Origin: Xanthostigma xanthostigma | Taxonomy: Eukaryota > Arthropoda > Insecta > Raphidioptera > Raphidiidae | NCBI GenBank assembly: GCA_963575645.1 | Contig: OY754470.1 | Location: 806,001 to 870,000, forward strand | Length of the DNA stretch: 64,000 nt | Direction: 5' to 3' | Shown here: positions 1-11,813 of the stretch, one piece after another | Layout of the letters: each line of letters starts with the position of its first letter | Numbering within the stretch: the first letter of the stretch is position 1 | Notes under the pieces: generated by a model | Databases searched by the model: none | The model's input: the letters and a program-made list of their open reading frames with translations, nothing else | What the model was told of the DNA's origin: nothing | Position numbers and translations under genes: made by a program

Positions 1-292
1 ATCAGAAGAAGTTGCACATTAGCGATAATTTATTATGTTGGCGGACGTGTTTGTCTCGCTCCAACGACGGACACGGAAGATAAAATGCGCATTTTGAAAA
101 TAGAAAAAAGTTGAATGTAATTACTGTAAGCTTCGTTTTTGTTTTTCTAATTTATGATTTCATGAAGAACCGAACGACAAATTACCGGGCAGTTTTTTAG
201 TTTATAGTTTCCCGTATTTTTATTACAAATTTATACTTTTTCTTTTTTATTCAACTTTAAAATAAAAAAAAGGTTATCAATTTGTGTGTATA
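1..292. other. Intergenic, nothing recognised
   Basis: AT-rich sequence without a convincing open frame, RNA gene or repeat boundary that I can see. Confidence 0.4.
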
Positions 293-497
293 TACAGAAT
301 GATTTTTAAGTTAATTCTTTTTTTAACAACGTGCAGAAATAGATGAACAAATATTTCAAGTAACTTTTTTATCAAAACTCAAAAATGAAAGAGAAACGGG
401 CTTTCAAAGTTTTATCAAATATCAAATTTTGAGGTCGGTTCTGTTATGCCACTGTGGAAATATGTTATGTTATAATCAAGGTTTCACAGAAATTGTC
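293..497 (+). repeat. Half copy of a foldback repeat
   Basis: This stretch runs TACAGAATGATTTTTAAGTT, then a TTTTATCAAAACTCAAAAAT block, then GAGGTCGGTTCTG and a TGGAAATATGTTAT block. The same blocks occur in the same order in one arm of the long hairpin at 59351-59827. Only one arm is present here, so it is a solo or truncated copy. No transposase is encoded. Confidence 0.6.
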
Positions 498-1097
498 CGT
501 TTTGTTGGAAACTGTACGTGCTTATAGTAGCGATAGGGCCCTTCCGCGAATTATTTGAAATCCAATATTAATAAGATGATTCAACATGTTGAAAGGAATT
601 TTTAATGTATGTAGGTAAGTGTAAAAAAAGATGCACACAAGAGTGCTCTTATTTCCAATCCTGTGATATAATCTTGATAAGACAGCCGTTGCCACTGACA
701 GATGTTTGTAGATTTTTATCAAAAAACAGTTCTTTGAAGCCACCTAGAACTCATTTCCAGTATCATCCATTAGTAATTAATCACAGCAAATAGCGTAGAT
801 CAAGTTAACTGTGTTTTTATTCACAGTTGATCTCCCGAGGATTCGTACCTTGGATACCTTGTACAGCTTTACGTCACTGTTGCATGGCGTGTTTTTTTTT
901 TATTTAACTAGACGTACGTTTTGTATACCTATAAGTCAGTCACGTAAACAAAAAGAATAAATATTATAACATGTTTAATAAACTAGAGCAGAGAATGTAT
1001 ATTCTAAACAACACTTTATATTTGTTTTTATGTCATAAATGATACAGTACACTTTTGTGTCAAATAAAATCAAAAAGTTTAAAAACGGATGAAAAAA
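498..1097. other. Intergenic, nothing recognised
   Basis: Short open frames on both strands here have no splice-site support and no recognisable motif. Confidence 0.4.
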
Positions 1098-1656
1098 CCG
1101 GTCAAGCACGAGTCGAACTCGGGCACCAAGGGTTTCGTACAAACTTGTAGGTATGTAAATAGTTCGTCCATCACGGGAGTCTCGAAGATTTTTTCTGTTT
1201 AGCTTTTGGAAAACTGTTGTTCCCATACATCGACAAACGTTGCGGTCAACTTGCCAACTAAACTTCTAATTGCAATGAGTTCAGATGGACTACTGAACTG
1301 TATTGTAACTCGTGGCTATATATGATAGCCTAGTTGTCGTGCCGTGTTGTATGCGAGATATCTCATATTGTGCTGTATAAACGCACCGGTAGCGGACGCT
1401 TGTTTTGTATTAGAACTGTTACCGCGTAAGTGCGTAGCATGTTGTTGCGGCTTAAAAATATTATTTTTTTTTGTGATGTAACTACAAATTTACGGTTTTC
1501 GGATTTTTCCCTTTACTTGTGCTACAAGACATTGCTTCTTACCTTTCACGATTATAGGTCAACGGGAAGTACCCTATAGGTTTTGATTCCCAAGAGTGAT
1601 CCAAAGTGATCCTATAAGGGTTCCTTTTTCCTTTTGAGGTACGGAACCTTAAAAAT
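1098..1656 (+). repeat. Dispersed repeat, interrupted copy
   Basis: The left part (about 1098-1140) reads CGAACTCGGGCACCAAGGG and the right part (about 1490-1656) contains TTTTCGGATTTTTCCC, AGGTCAACGGGAAGTACCC and GAGGTACGGAACCTTAAAAA. These modules recur together at 23535-23720 and in weaker form at 19080-19355. About 350 bp of other sequence separates the two parts here. I take it as a common lepidopteran-type interspersed repeat of unassigned class. Confidence 0.55.
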
Positions 1657-2795
1657 GTATAATTTTTTTCTTTTTTTTTACAATCACCTTCCTTACATTC
1701 ATTTAATCAGAGGTGTGATTAAATGTAACAAAGAAAGCTTCGAAAGACGATTGTAATAAATGAAGGAAAAAATTAATTTCATTCTGTTGTTTCAATTTCT
1801 TACTTCGGAGTTTTCGGTTTCGTTGTTTTTTTATTTTATTTCAAGTAGCTTGCTTTTGCTTCTGAAAATTTAGAAGTTGAACAAATAAAACACTAATTTG
1901 AATTTTTATAATGAACGCTATCGTTATTTTTTTAATTTTCTGATATACTTTTCAAAGAGAGAACATACAATGGAAACAAGTATATACATAAAGATAGTAA
2001 CTTTTCCTAATTTATTTTGAAACATGTTTCTTTCTGATTTTAAGAAACATTTATATTACACATAAAAGGCAACGAGACTTTTGTCGGAAGCTGTGCGATG
2101 AATTTGATTGGAAAAGAAGAAAAGAAAATATTATAAAGACGTGTAGAATTCATGACAACATTTCAAAAATGTATAGGAGAGCTTTTGTCACATTTCGTTT
2201 TTTTATTTCAAAACGCGTCTCATCTACGAAATATAAATAACAACTTCTATCTAAGAAGCTGCCAGCAGCCTGACGACAATGGTTATGCGTTATGTTGTGA
2301 AATACCTACCTCTATCGCTGTTGCCTGTGTTCAAACTAAAGATCCGCGGCTGAACTAGGCTTACGCTAAATAGTCCCAAAGATGGAATGAACTTTGGAAG
2401 TTTCCTTTGTTGAGCGGAAATAGTTCTCCGAAATATGTCCACGGATCTTGCTAGTTTCACTGCTTGCATCTTTGCTGCGAAGGATTGAAACATTTCCTAA
2501 TCTTTCTTTAGTTCTAATTGATCTAAAACAGTGGATCGATTTCCAGAAGAGGTGGGGGAGTGTCGAGTGAAGCAACTAAGAGGGCGGTGGAAACATATAA
2601 AAGAAGAACGTTTTGAAAAATCGATCGTAAATGTTTTACATGATGTATATTAATAAAATAGAGATCAATTCGTCGTGATTATATGTTGCGGATTAATTAT
2701 GTAATAAATGTCAGTTTTTAAACAGTCGGGAATGCGATTTTCAAATCAGGCGTCATTTGTCCAAGGTTAAAAATTGACAACTGGTTGGGCGCTTA
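1657..2795. other. Intergenic, nothing secure
   Basis: No gene can be supported. A short plus-strand frame near 2531-2640 looks faintly like a Myb/SANT-type domain but is too short and isolated to call. Confidence 0.35.
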
Positions 2796-3116
2796 AATCA
2801 TAGTACCTGGGTGACCGAGCTTTGCTCGGAAAGTTAAATAAAATACTGATATGCCCATTGTTTGTATAAAATTCCAAAACCTACTTACAATATTTAAATA
2901 TTTTCATACGTCAAAAAAATGATTTTTATAATGATAAAATCTGTAAGAAAACGATTTTTTCGAGAGATGAGACCTAGCTAAAACGATTTTTTGCCCCCCA
3001 AAATCCCTTTTCAGTAAATTTCATCCAAATCGTTAAGGCCGTTTTCGAGAAAATATTTAGGGACATAGGTAGGTACATAGGTAGATACAAGATTAGCTCG
3101 TTTAATAATATAGGGA
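2796..3116 (+). mobile_element. Non-LTR (RTE-like) or SINE 3' fragment
   Basis: It begins near CCGAGCTTTGCTCGG, carries TTTCATCCAAATCGTTAAGG and ends near TAGCTCGTTTAATAATATA, features I associate with RTE-type tails in lepidopteran genomes. A reverse-strand copy of the central part lies at about 38094-38290. No reverse transcriptase is present. The class is inference; the shared sequence is seen directly. Confidence 0.5.
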
Positions 3117-3732
3117 TTTGTAATGGTTTCTATTCAAATTCGGCCTTTTTTATTTTTTCATACATTGTAAAATTTTCGTTTAAAAATGTTTTCCAATGCT
3201 ACTATAATAAAAAAAAATTGTTGTCTATTGTATGACAGTTATTTGCAGTCGCAATGCAAAGTGGCTTATGTCAGATTTTTGGTAAAACAGCATTTACGAT
3301 TCAAATCTCCCGTGGGTCGTTGATTCAGGTATTTTTATTGTGAAGCCGCCATTTCTAGATTTTAAATAAGCATTATAAACAAATCTAATAAATTCTGTCA
3401 AATGAAGAGTGTGCTTCTACTAAACGGAGTAAATTGAAATTTCATTTTAAAAATTGGGAGTAAAAATCTTTCTAATATTACCTAATACTGTGTCACTTAA
3501 CGACAAAAAAACAAACATATGTTGGAAATTAGAACTTAAGACGATTCAGCGGTTTATTTTGAACCACTTTATTGGCGTGAATCTTTGATCCGGGCGTCCT
3601 GAAATATTCATTCCGGAGGTTATTAGTTCAGTCCTTTGTAAGGCGGGTAAACATAAGTTAGTTATTTTTTCCAAAACAATGCTTTTTTGTGAACGGACTG
3701 GCGGTTAAAATTACAATCCGGCTGCGACATAC

Positions 3733-4050
3733 CTACAGACATTTATAAATCTCGAAAGAAGTCAATTTTTGCCGATGTGGGTCGATGCAGTTCTTTTGAA
3801 ATTGACGATTCGAGTAAGACATAGACTGTTTATCTTTGTTGTCACAGATATACCCTGGTTCTTCCTGAATGAAACATCCGATGAATGCGTCTAAATCTGC
3901 GTTTCCTGAACACTCTGTTATTTTGTATAAATTTGATTTTCCTGAACACGAGTTTTTCATGCGCATATCAACATTCCAACCGAATGGATTTCCGCCCCCA
4001 AACTTACAATTCGTGTTATAGTGCGTTGACTTCTTAATACGATTTCATTT
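3733..4050 (-). CDS. Hypothetical cysteine-rich exon
   Basis: An open minus-strand frame of about 100 codons ends at the TAG at 3733-3735. It has seven cysteines, a Gly-rich start (FGGGNPFGW) and polar spacing typical of a small secreted protein. The first ATG is at 3966, but the frame is open upstream to about 4050, so it may be an internal or last exon whose signal-peptide exon I could not find. I see no polyadenylation signal close downstream. Cysteine density in an AT-rich background is the only argument for coding. It could equally be chance or an old gene fragment. Confidence 0.25.
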
Positions 4051-4767
4051 TCTTGCTAATGTAAATTAGTCGACCGAATGATAAAAACTTTTTGTTGAGA
4101 AAAATTCTTCTTCAGCAACAGTTCAGACACGTATAAATTCAATAATGTCCATATTCACCGAACAGTATTAAAGATAGAAGTTATACTAATCTTAGAACAA
4201 AATTCGTTAGAATGAAATTTACTTTCAATTCACCAAGCAAGATATCAGGAAGAAAAGTTAGTTAAAGAATAAATATACATTGCACTATACTCCTTGATCT
4301 TTGTGTTGAGCCCAAAAAATCCGACCGATGGCGTTACAACGGCGGACAACGGAGTCTCACCACAAGGGTTAAGTTTTTACTATTTTGGTAAAAAACCCTA
4401 AAATGCACATCCAGGCTTTTATTTAATATGCTGTTTGTGATAAATAATGTTTTTTACAGGTATATGGAAATTGAGCTAAATAAAACTAGAGTCTTATAAC
4501 ATTATATCTGTGTAGTTATGGTATGTGACATTCCCCTACTTTTTTTGCGACACGACAAGTTATCTCGTTGCGCTGTGGGTATTTCGAGCACGAACCACAT
4601 TCGACGCCGGTAAACTGACAGGAAGCCGGTAGCAGGAACAGAAAAGACGTGATCTTTAAGATGCATTGCGACTTTGGATACTCCGCCGGGATTTATACAT
4701 ATACAGGTCTATAGTCAAGAGGCAAAATAACATATGTCGAATTTTTTCTCTTTAGACCGTCTACAAA
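4051..4767. other. Intergenic, nothing recognised
   Basis: No ORF, RNA gene or repeat edge that I can support. Confidence 0.4.
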
Positions 4768-5070
4768 TATAGTACGCGCCACGGATCTAAAAGGTTTGGA
4801 AGTTAGTCACAAACAGCGTCGCAAAGGCACATTTTAGAGCCGTTGGTACCTCCCAGCTACCTGTACGGAACGTCCACTCGTCGGTGATTGGCCGTGATCG
4901 CTCGTTGCCTTTGTCACTTGTCGCTTTTCTGCTTTAAAGTACAGTCAACTTGCTATTGCTAAGTTAGTTTTGTTGAGTTGCGACTTTGTAGTTTTTCAAC
5001 AGACTGTACAAGCGCAAGCCTGCATTCGCATCTAACTTCCGAGCCTTTTTGATTCGTGGCGCGTACTATA
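4768..5070 (+). mobile_element. MITE, TA-flanked, copy 1
   Basis: The ends are inverted: GTACGCGCCACGGATCT at the left and the complement of a matching CGTGGCGCGTAC at the right, with similarity reaching about 35-40 bp inward (GGAAGTTAG). TATA flanks both ends. A second copy at 42641-42960 shares the interior almost throughout, including GTGATTGGCCGTGATCGCTC and TTTTTCAACAGACTGT. No protein is encoded. TA flanks suggest mobilisation by a Tc1/mariner-type transposase (inference). Confidence 0.75.
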
Positions 5071-5550
5071 CCCCCTGCACTCTGCATTCTGATCTCAAAT
5101 CTTTCCCCCCTCGCCTAAAAACGGCTACAGCTCCTCCGATTCTATTTTTAAATTTATATGGTTCGGATCAAGGATCATGATGCACACTACAGATCTTACT
5201 GACAAAAAAATGTATAAAAAGAAATCCTAGAAAAACTTGCAACTTTTTAAAATAAAATAAATTACGTAATAGTTCAATGTATAATTTTGTTCCAGATCAC
5301 TCTTGTATCACTTTCCTGTAACCTATTTGATTTATCAGATACTTGACCATGATCCTATGATGTATTATACCTATATGTATTCAGTATTTATACGAAATAT
5401 TAAGAGAAATCATAGAAAAACTCAAAATTATGACCATTTCTCTGCGAAATTAAGCAACACGAAACATATAGACTTGTTTCAAATTTTGTGCGTCCCTAGC
5501 ATACAGTGTTTCCAGTCGATACATAATTTGGAACACGTAATTGGATAAAG
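5071..5550. other. Intergenic, nothing recognised
   Basis: One 81-codon plus-strand frame has no domain, no splice context and AT-driven composition, so it is not called. Confidence 0.35.
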
Positions 5551-5745
5551 TTATTTCAGAGTTCCATCTGCAGGAGCAATGTTTCTGGTCACCGTGCAAT
5601 GCACGGAATCATCAAATGAAATAATTAAATCGTCGTTAATTTTGTTTTGCTGAAAGTTTGACATAGGCGGTTTTACTTTAGAGCCAAACATTGCATTGTG
5701 CACATGTGGAATACTATCTAACACGTTACTGTAACCGCAGAACAT
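5551..5745 (-). CDS. Hypothetical exon, possible C-terminus
   Basis: A 64-codon minus-strand frame ends in TAA at 5551-5553. Its composition is balanced for this AT-rich region (for example DDLIISFDDSVHC and NIAPADGTLK). A CAG preceded by a weak pyrimidine run lies at about 5720 and could be a 3' splice site, which would make this a terminal exon. I recognise no family, and no partner exons or polyadenylation signal were found. It is recorded because it stands out from neighbouring chance ORFs. Confidence 0.22.
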   Translation of the reverse strand: MFCGYSNVLDSIPHVHNAMFGSKVKPPMSNFQQNKINDDLIISFDDSVHCTVTRNIAPADGTLK

Positions 5746-6060
5746 AGTTCAGAGATAGAAAGTAAGAGAGACGGTATAACTGGATTTTTCGTTTAGATAT
5801 AATGGAATCTTTTAATTTCTCTCACCTTTATCAAAATTCAGAATTTAAACTACGAATACAATAGGAAAAACAGTATTTTTAACTTATTTTCGATTGATTG
5901 TTATTGCATATTTCAGTTTATTGGAGATTATTTCTCATTTATTTTTATAAGGCAAAATAGTTGTTAAAAAATGTACAGCTATTGTAATTATTTTGTAATT
6001 GTAATTTTTCATTTAATTTCATTTTTTTCCCATTTCATAATTAATAATGCACATAAAAAC
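5746..6060. other. Intergenic, nothing recognised
   Basis: Very AT-rich sequence with no supported feature. Confidence 0.4.
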
Positions 6061-6365
6061 ATATTATTATAAAATTCTTGTGTCATAATTTTGGCCGCGC
6101 TAATCTCCGAAACAACTGAACCGATTTTAATGAAATTTTGTAAATGTTTCTTGCTTGGAGCAACTTACGCTATATGATAGTTTTTAATAAATATTTTGTA
6201 CAAAATTACGGTGTTTTCTCAAACCGATTAGTTCAGAAGTAGCGACGTCTGTTAGAATTCACTCAAAGCTATTAGTTCAGAAGCAAATCTGGCAGAATTT
6301 GCTCAAAGTTATTAGTTCAGACGCAAACGAAATACATTTTGCAGAATTATATCTATCGCACCCGG
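6061..6365 (+). mobile_element. Non-autonomous Helitron, truncated 3' end
   Basis: The left part has TTCTTGTGTCAT followed by GCGCTAATCTCCGAAACAAC and a repeated ATTAGTTCAGA(A/C)GC module. The right part has ATCTATCGCACCCGGGTGAA, the subterminal hairpin sequence shared with 25017-25377 and 61615-61862. The last bases after the hairpin do not show the CTRR end, so the terminus is eroded. Confidence 0.55.
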
Positions 6366-7162
6366 GTGAAACCGAGTTCTATAATAAACTGAAAAAAGAA
6401 GCAAAGAAGCACATGAATAGTAAAAAGCTTTTGGTTTTATGAAAGGCAAATATTCGTCGTGTACTCGTGTTACAAAAGTCAGTGCGTCTCCCAGTCTTTG
6501 AGGGCTTTGGCACGCATTATCTATTCTATTTCTATCTCTGTTTATCAGAAACACAAACTTTTGAGTAACTGATATCAGACGAGACAACGATGGTACTATG
6601 TAAATCACATACGAGCCAATAATTTATTCATGCTTGTTTTTGGTACATAAAATATAATCCCTCCTTTATTTCTGTTATGACTTCTTTTAGTGTTGTTTAT
6701 GCACTATTGGCGTCAATTTTATGACGGAAATTTAGTCGTCAAATTATGCCTGGTATTTTCTTATTTTTTATCGACTACCAGTGTTAGTTAAGTATCAACC
6801 CATATTATCATTTATTTGTAAATATAAACTAAAAAATAAACGTGTATTTTCACTAGTTTTTTTATTAGATTATGACAAGTTCGGGTTTTCAGTAAACGTA
6901 TTTATCGCAAAGATTTTACTTACTTCAATTCGGTATTGTTTAATTTAAAACTAATAAAGTGTATATTTCATTATCAAGGTATAGTTCACAGTATTATTGA
7001 TATAGTAAAAACCAAATCAACGTGCACACCGAATTAACACTTTAGTAAATATTTTGTTGTAATACAGCCTTTTACATTTATCTAATACAAGTATAATTTA
7101 TATAAGATAATTGATAGAGGCTGTATTAAAATAATTACTAGTTAATTAAGTTATATGGTTGC
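6366..7162. other. Intergenic, nothing recognised
   Basis: A 98-codon minus-strand frame at 6312-6608 partly overlaps the Helitron and is not considered a gene. Confidence 0.35.
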
Positions 7163-7289
7163 TATGAAAATCATTAATGTATTACAGAAAATCGTTCCAT
7201 ATAAAATGCAACATAGGCCGGGCGCCCAAGGTAGATTCGAATGCATTTTATGGGGAACAATTTTCTGTAATACATTCATGATTTTCATA
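7163..7289. repeat. Hairpin, arms of about 48 bp
   Basis: The left arm begins TATGAAAATCATTAATGTAT and the right arm ends with its near-complement, ATACATTCATGATTTTCATA. The loop contains a GC-rich GGCCGGGCGCCC. It looks like a small foldback MITE without coding capacity. Confidence 0.7.
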
Positions 7290-8245
7290 ACATTCAGGTA
7301 TTGCGTCATGAAATTTACTGTATGTAACACTAATGGTACCTAGTTCGTATATCGGATGGAATGAAGTATATTACTGATTTATTTATGTTATAACGAGCAC
7401 CAGCGAATTTTAATAGTTTTTGTTAGGTTGAATTGAACTAAGGCAATTAATGTCTAAAAAAAATTTTTGTTAATAAAATACCGTTTGAGGTGAATTTACT
7501 CGGTACGTATAAAATTGATCTTTAGTTTTCCCACAATCCACACATCCTGGGAATGATATTTGAATATTCCTGCACATGTTATTCCTGATTTCAAATAAAA
7601 CACCAACGGCTGGCGTCACGTACTGAAAAACCGCAAGTCTTCGGGCTTAACGAAATCTTTGATGGCACAGTTTACAACTGGGGCACGTTTTCAAATATAC
7701 CGTGTGTTCGTAATGAGAAGTCCAGACTGATGTTATAAAAGTGTAAAACATACTTTTACAGGCAATTTTTACAAAAAAATATTTATATAATGAAAATATA
7801 ACTTTTTAAAAAATGGACTTCTATTATCAATATATTCATTCCTTCGGTTTCTATACCTGACGAAAAATCGAGACTATACTGTATTGTCCACTAATATTGA
7901 CTTAATTTTCCTGATTTGTACGAAGAAGAATGATAGTCTTTTTAAAATAATATATAGATAAATTTCTGTTTTGCAATTTTCGTATACCTATATTACAACC
8001 CATTTTAAGATAATGAGCAGATTCATGTTTGATGATAAGATAAATTTAGCAAGACTTATCTTATTTCCCCGAAAACAATTAATGAATTAATTGTTTTTAA
8101 TTTAAGTGATGTAGATTTTTTTATACATCTACTGACAAAGAGATACCTATATACTTAAAGATGATGCATTTTTATTTTTTTTTTCTATTTTTCCTTCTAT
8201 AGAGATGCAAAAAATAGAAAATGCTTATTAGTAATTTTTAGGTGT
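7290..8245. other. Intergenic, nothing recognised
   Basis: AT-rich, no supported feature. Confidence 0.4.
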
Positions 8246-8350
8246 TCTATACTAATATTATAAAGGGGTAAAGTTTGTAAGTTTGGATGTAGGAAGTAAT
8301 CTCCAAAACTACTGATCCGATTTCAAAAATTTTTCCACCTATATTTAGAA
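8246..8350 (+). mobile_element. Lep1-type Helitron 5' end
   Basis: It starts TCTATACTAATATTATAAAG, then GTTTGTAAGTTTGGATGTAG and AATCTCCAAAACTACTGATC. This is the 5' end typical of Lep1-like Helitrons as I recall them, and it recurs at about 52251-52345. No matching 3' terminus is evident, so it is probably a truncated copy about 450 bp upstream of the first secreted-protein gene. Confidence 0.6.
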
Positions 8351-8658
8351 TCTAGACCTTATACTTCATCAATTAACTAACGAATGATATTGGGTTAGCT
8401 GTCAATTGAATATTGGTTATTAAAAATGGTTAAAAAATAAACAAATAATTTACATACAGAACTCACCTGGTAGAAAATTTTGAAATATTACTCTTCACAA
8501 AGTAAGCTTTCATACGTGATCACAAATCTATAATCGCCCCCTAAATAAAAAATTCTACCTTTAGATGCTGAACTGTACACCTTGCAGAAAAAGTTGTATT
8601 GTAAAAGAGAACGTCTATGGGGGCCTTTAAGGAAGATGTGTTAAATAAAATCAATTAA

Positions 8659-8806
8659 TTGCAACATATTGCAAACAATTCTTACAACAATGATATATCA
8701 TGTGATTATTAGATAAATAATCTGGATAATGAGTATAAAATGGATCCTTTCATTTCAGCAGTTATAGTATTTTAGTGATTACAGCACATCGACAATCAAC
8801 TGAAAA
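8659..8806 (+). promoter_or_regulatory. Promoter and 5'UTR of secreted gene 1
   Basis: TATAAAA lies at 8734-8740, about 23 bp before an initiator-like TCAGCAGTT at 8756-8763, and the start codon follows at 8807. Upstream blocks TTGCAACATAT (8659-8669) and ATGTGATTATTAGATAA (8700-8716) are conserved in the paralogue's promoter at almost the same distances. The GATAA core suggests a GATA-factor site (inference). Confidence 0.65.
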
Positions 8807-10756
8807 ATGAAGACCAGTTTTATTATTCTTGCTTTGGTAGCGGCTTTGGCCAATGTAAGTATAACATGTAATTATAAGTTTTTCAAAAAAATATTTATTT
8901 TTGTTATTTATATTATATAACTTAATGTCTCATCGACCACCTACAGACAGTGAAATAGAGACAAGCGCTCTGAGCAAAAAAGTCCTCAGACATTTTGTTA
9001 AGTCTGTATAATCTTAATTTCTTGCAGGCATCTAAACGTGGTGACTTGTTTAGTGTAGAAGATCAAGTATCTAAAATGATGACAAATGTAGATAATTGGA
9101 TAGAGTACGTAACAAAGGAGGCCGCAAACAATGACCCAACTGTACCCCATCTAGTAGAACATCTTGGCGAAATTGTTAGTGACGGTATTGATGCAGTAAA
9201 CGCTGAATACCAAAACAATATCAATACACTTGACAAGCTTATCACCAACGAAATAAGTCTTAGTCCCGACCCTTCGAGTAACAGAGTAAAGTGTCTCAGA
9301 CTGCAAGCAGATAAATTGCCGCAAGCACGCAAGGACGCCAACGACAACGCAACAATCCTGAAAGTCAAACCGAATGATCAATCTCAGCAATTGTCTGTTG
9401 AAGTTCAAAAACTCATCGAATCAGTTCATCCCGACTCTCAAGTTAAATTCGTTGTTGATTTGTGTTTCGGTTTATATCCAGGTAATATTAATCGATACAG
9501 TTAAGTGTATGCAATTTTCGAATTTTCAGCGTTTAAACTTTAAAATACTAGGCCGAATCTAATGCTAAACATTTTTTGTCTGTCTATATTTAGTGATGTA
9601 ACGAATACTGGCATTTGAATTCGCGAATATTCATTTTGAGAATAATTTATACCAGAAAATATGATATGAAATCTAAAACCAACATACGCTTTTTTATTGA
9701 AAAACAATTGAAAACGGGAGATTAAATTTTAATCGGTTTTTTTTGTAAGTTATAAATTTAACTGAATCGTTCTAGTTTTCGATGAAAGTACTTCTATTAT
9801 CTCGATTTTTAAGATTTCTAAATGATTTTTAAAAGACTGGAAAAAAAGATGAGAGGGAATGACATATTCTTAACGACTTTGAAGTATCATATCTTGCAAA
9901 TGATTTAACTAAATAAAAATATTTTATATTTGCAATTAAAAGAAAATATAGATGTCAGCACGCGGAACATTTATGTGGGGTTTAATCGGTCGTATCACAA
10001 GTATATAAAGATAAGAATTTCATAGCAACCAGGAATTGAACAACAGCATCTTAGAGAATATTTTCATTTTTTATTGTTGTTTTGATAATTATTAGAGGTT
10101 GTAGTAGCAGAGAATGGGGCAGCCATTTTGCGCGTTTTTTATAAGCCCCACATAGGATGAACACCAGATGTCGACCATTTAGCTTTTAAGAAAAAAATTG
10201 CTATTCCAATTTTCTATGTCAGCTTTTGCGAATGTTTAAAAATCTATATCCGTTACATCACAGACTCTGTATGTCTGTATAAACGAATTTAACGTTAGAC
10301 AGTTATCCACTAATTGAATATGTACAAATCGTCAATGATTTACCACTATTTAGTAGAGAATTTAATTCTATTTACGAATATATAGGGTTTGTACTTTGTA
10401 TCTTCAAAAATACTGGATAATTATATCTGGGATGCTCTGTATTTAATATTTTAATAACATATATCATATAGTATAATACCTACTTTGTTTAAGGTTTGCA
10501 CCAAAACGCAGAGGTTAACAATTGCATTACTACTTTTGGAAGCGATTTGACAGTTGAGGAAAAGGTCCTGGCCCGTCAAATAACAGATAACGGTTACAAA
10601 TTTCAGAAGGATGGTCACAATATCGGTGTACAAGCTAGTGTCTCAATGGTTAGCTTCGATGATGCTAATAATAAAAAATACAGTCAACTGTGGAACAATA
10701 TTATTATGTGCTTAAATTTGAATGAAATTGTTAAAAAATTACTCTCAACTTATTAA
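8807..10756 (+). CDS. Secreted four-cysteine protein, paralogue 1
   Basis: The three coding exons are 8807-8854, 9028-9481 and 10494-10756, 254 codons plus TAA, with GT-AG introns in phases 0 and 1. Exon 1 encodes a hydrophobic signal peptide (MKTSFIILALVAALAN) that ends exactly at the first intron. The mature part is charged, probably helical and has no membrane segment. Four cysteines (KCLRL, DLCFG, NNCIT, MCLNL) align with the neighbouring paralogue, as do DGIDAV and QARK(D/E)AND. AATAAA at 10826-10831 fits the 3' end. I do not recognise the family; a TsetseEP-like or lepidopteran haemolymph or gut protein is possible but unproven. The start follows the TATA and initiator and opens the signal peptide. 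Intron 2 holds a hAT-like element. Confidence 0.85.
9591..10262. mobile_element. hAT-like element inside intron 2
   Basis: The left end TAGTGATGTAACG is matched by CGTTACATCAC at the right end. The interior has an inverted pair, TGTGGGGTTT and the complement-like AAGCCCCACATA. The left sequence continues with ATTCGCGAATATTC-like bases, as at 53209. No transposase frame and no clear 8-bp duplication were found, so class and exact ends are tentative. Confidence 0.5.
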
Positions 10757-10825
10757 GTTTATTTGCAGTTAAATTATTTTATTTATTAGATACCAAATGT
10801 CTTAAAAAATGTAATTGTTTATAAT

Positions 10826-10831
10826 AATAAA
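10826..10831 (+). terminator. Polyadenylation signal, secreted gene 1
   Basis: An AATAAA hexamer 70 bp after the stop codon of the first paralogue. Confidence 0.6.
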
Positions 10832-11810
10832 ATTAGAATAGCATAATTATTAATATATTTCTTTTATTTACATGCTACAGACCTTCAGCTGTTGAGGATC
10901 TATAATCTATTGTATTTAACTTGTTTAATGGAGTCGTGTTGCTGAATTAACATCCACAACCCAGCCATTCTTACTTGGCAAAGATAATATTATATTACTG
11001 TTTAACATACATGTTATGGAGGCAGAAGAAAGATTAAAATTCCATGTTTATTTCAAGTAGTAACTTTAAACACCCGTTATGAGTGTTATGACGTAATCTA
11101 ATTCGAGCAGTCCAACCAATAAGCATATTACGACATGATTACATAAGAAGTGTGACTTTGTTTAGTAAGTTTACGTCACATTTAACGTGTTTTTTAAGTG
11201 CGCTATTATTGTTGACGCGATTATTGTTTGTATCAGAGTATGGTGCTGTTTCACCCAGAAATAATAATAATATTGACGTCATTGTCCGTAATTGTTAGAA
11301 TATTGATATTAATGTTATTACAATATGTTAATTGTCGAGTTCAATTGCCAAATTATTTATTAATTAATAACTATAAATAAATACAATTTGAAACTTGCAC
11401 CGTGATTATTTTTTCTTGATAAGATACGTTTTGATACAATGCACATATTTTTTCAGAAATCTTATCGTTTAGCATGAGTCAAATGTTTAACCTACCTTAT
11501 TTAAACTTACCACAATGCACTAGATCTGGGTGCAACCGCCAAGTCGAGCACTGTCTGCCTTTTCTCGAAGCGATTCAGCGTATTTTTGAACCCTCGTAAC
11601 TTTGATCTTGATATCACTTTTCAAGATAAGATAAGGCTACTATGCTTGTGTTAAATTAAATTTTTTTGCCTTGCTACTTATTCGAAAATTCTCACTTTAT
11701 TTAAAACTCATCGTAGTTAGGGGATTTCCCTACAGAATACAGATTGCCAGTGCCGTTTGTAGTTTAAACGTGTGAAGAAAATGTGTGTTGCTAAGTTCGA
11801 TGAAATTCAT
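10832..11810. other. Intergenic between the two paralogues
   Basis: AT-rich spacer with no supported feature before the duplicated promoter. Confidence 0.4.
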
Positions 11811-11813
11811 GAT

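Noticed and set aside
2531-2640. Possible Myb/SANT or trihelix fragment (CRVKQLRGRWKHIKEERFEK)
   Set aside because: One short segment with a vague match and stops around it is not enough to call a gene or pseudogene.
6312-6608. 98-codon minus-strand ORF
   Set aside because: Its C-terminal part is antisense Helitron sequence, so it is not a gene.
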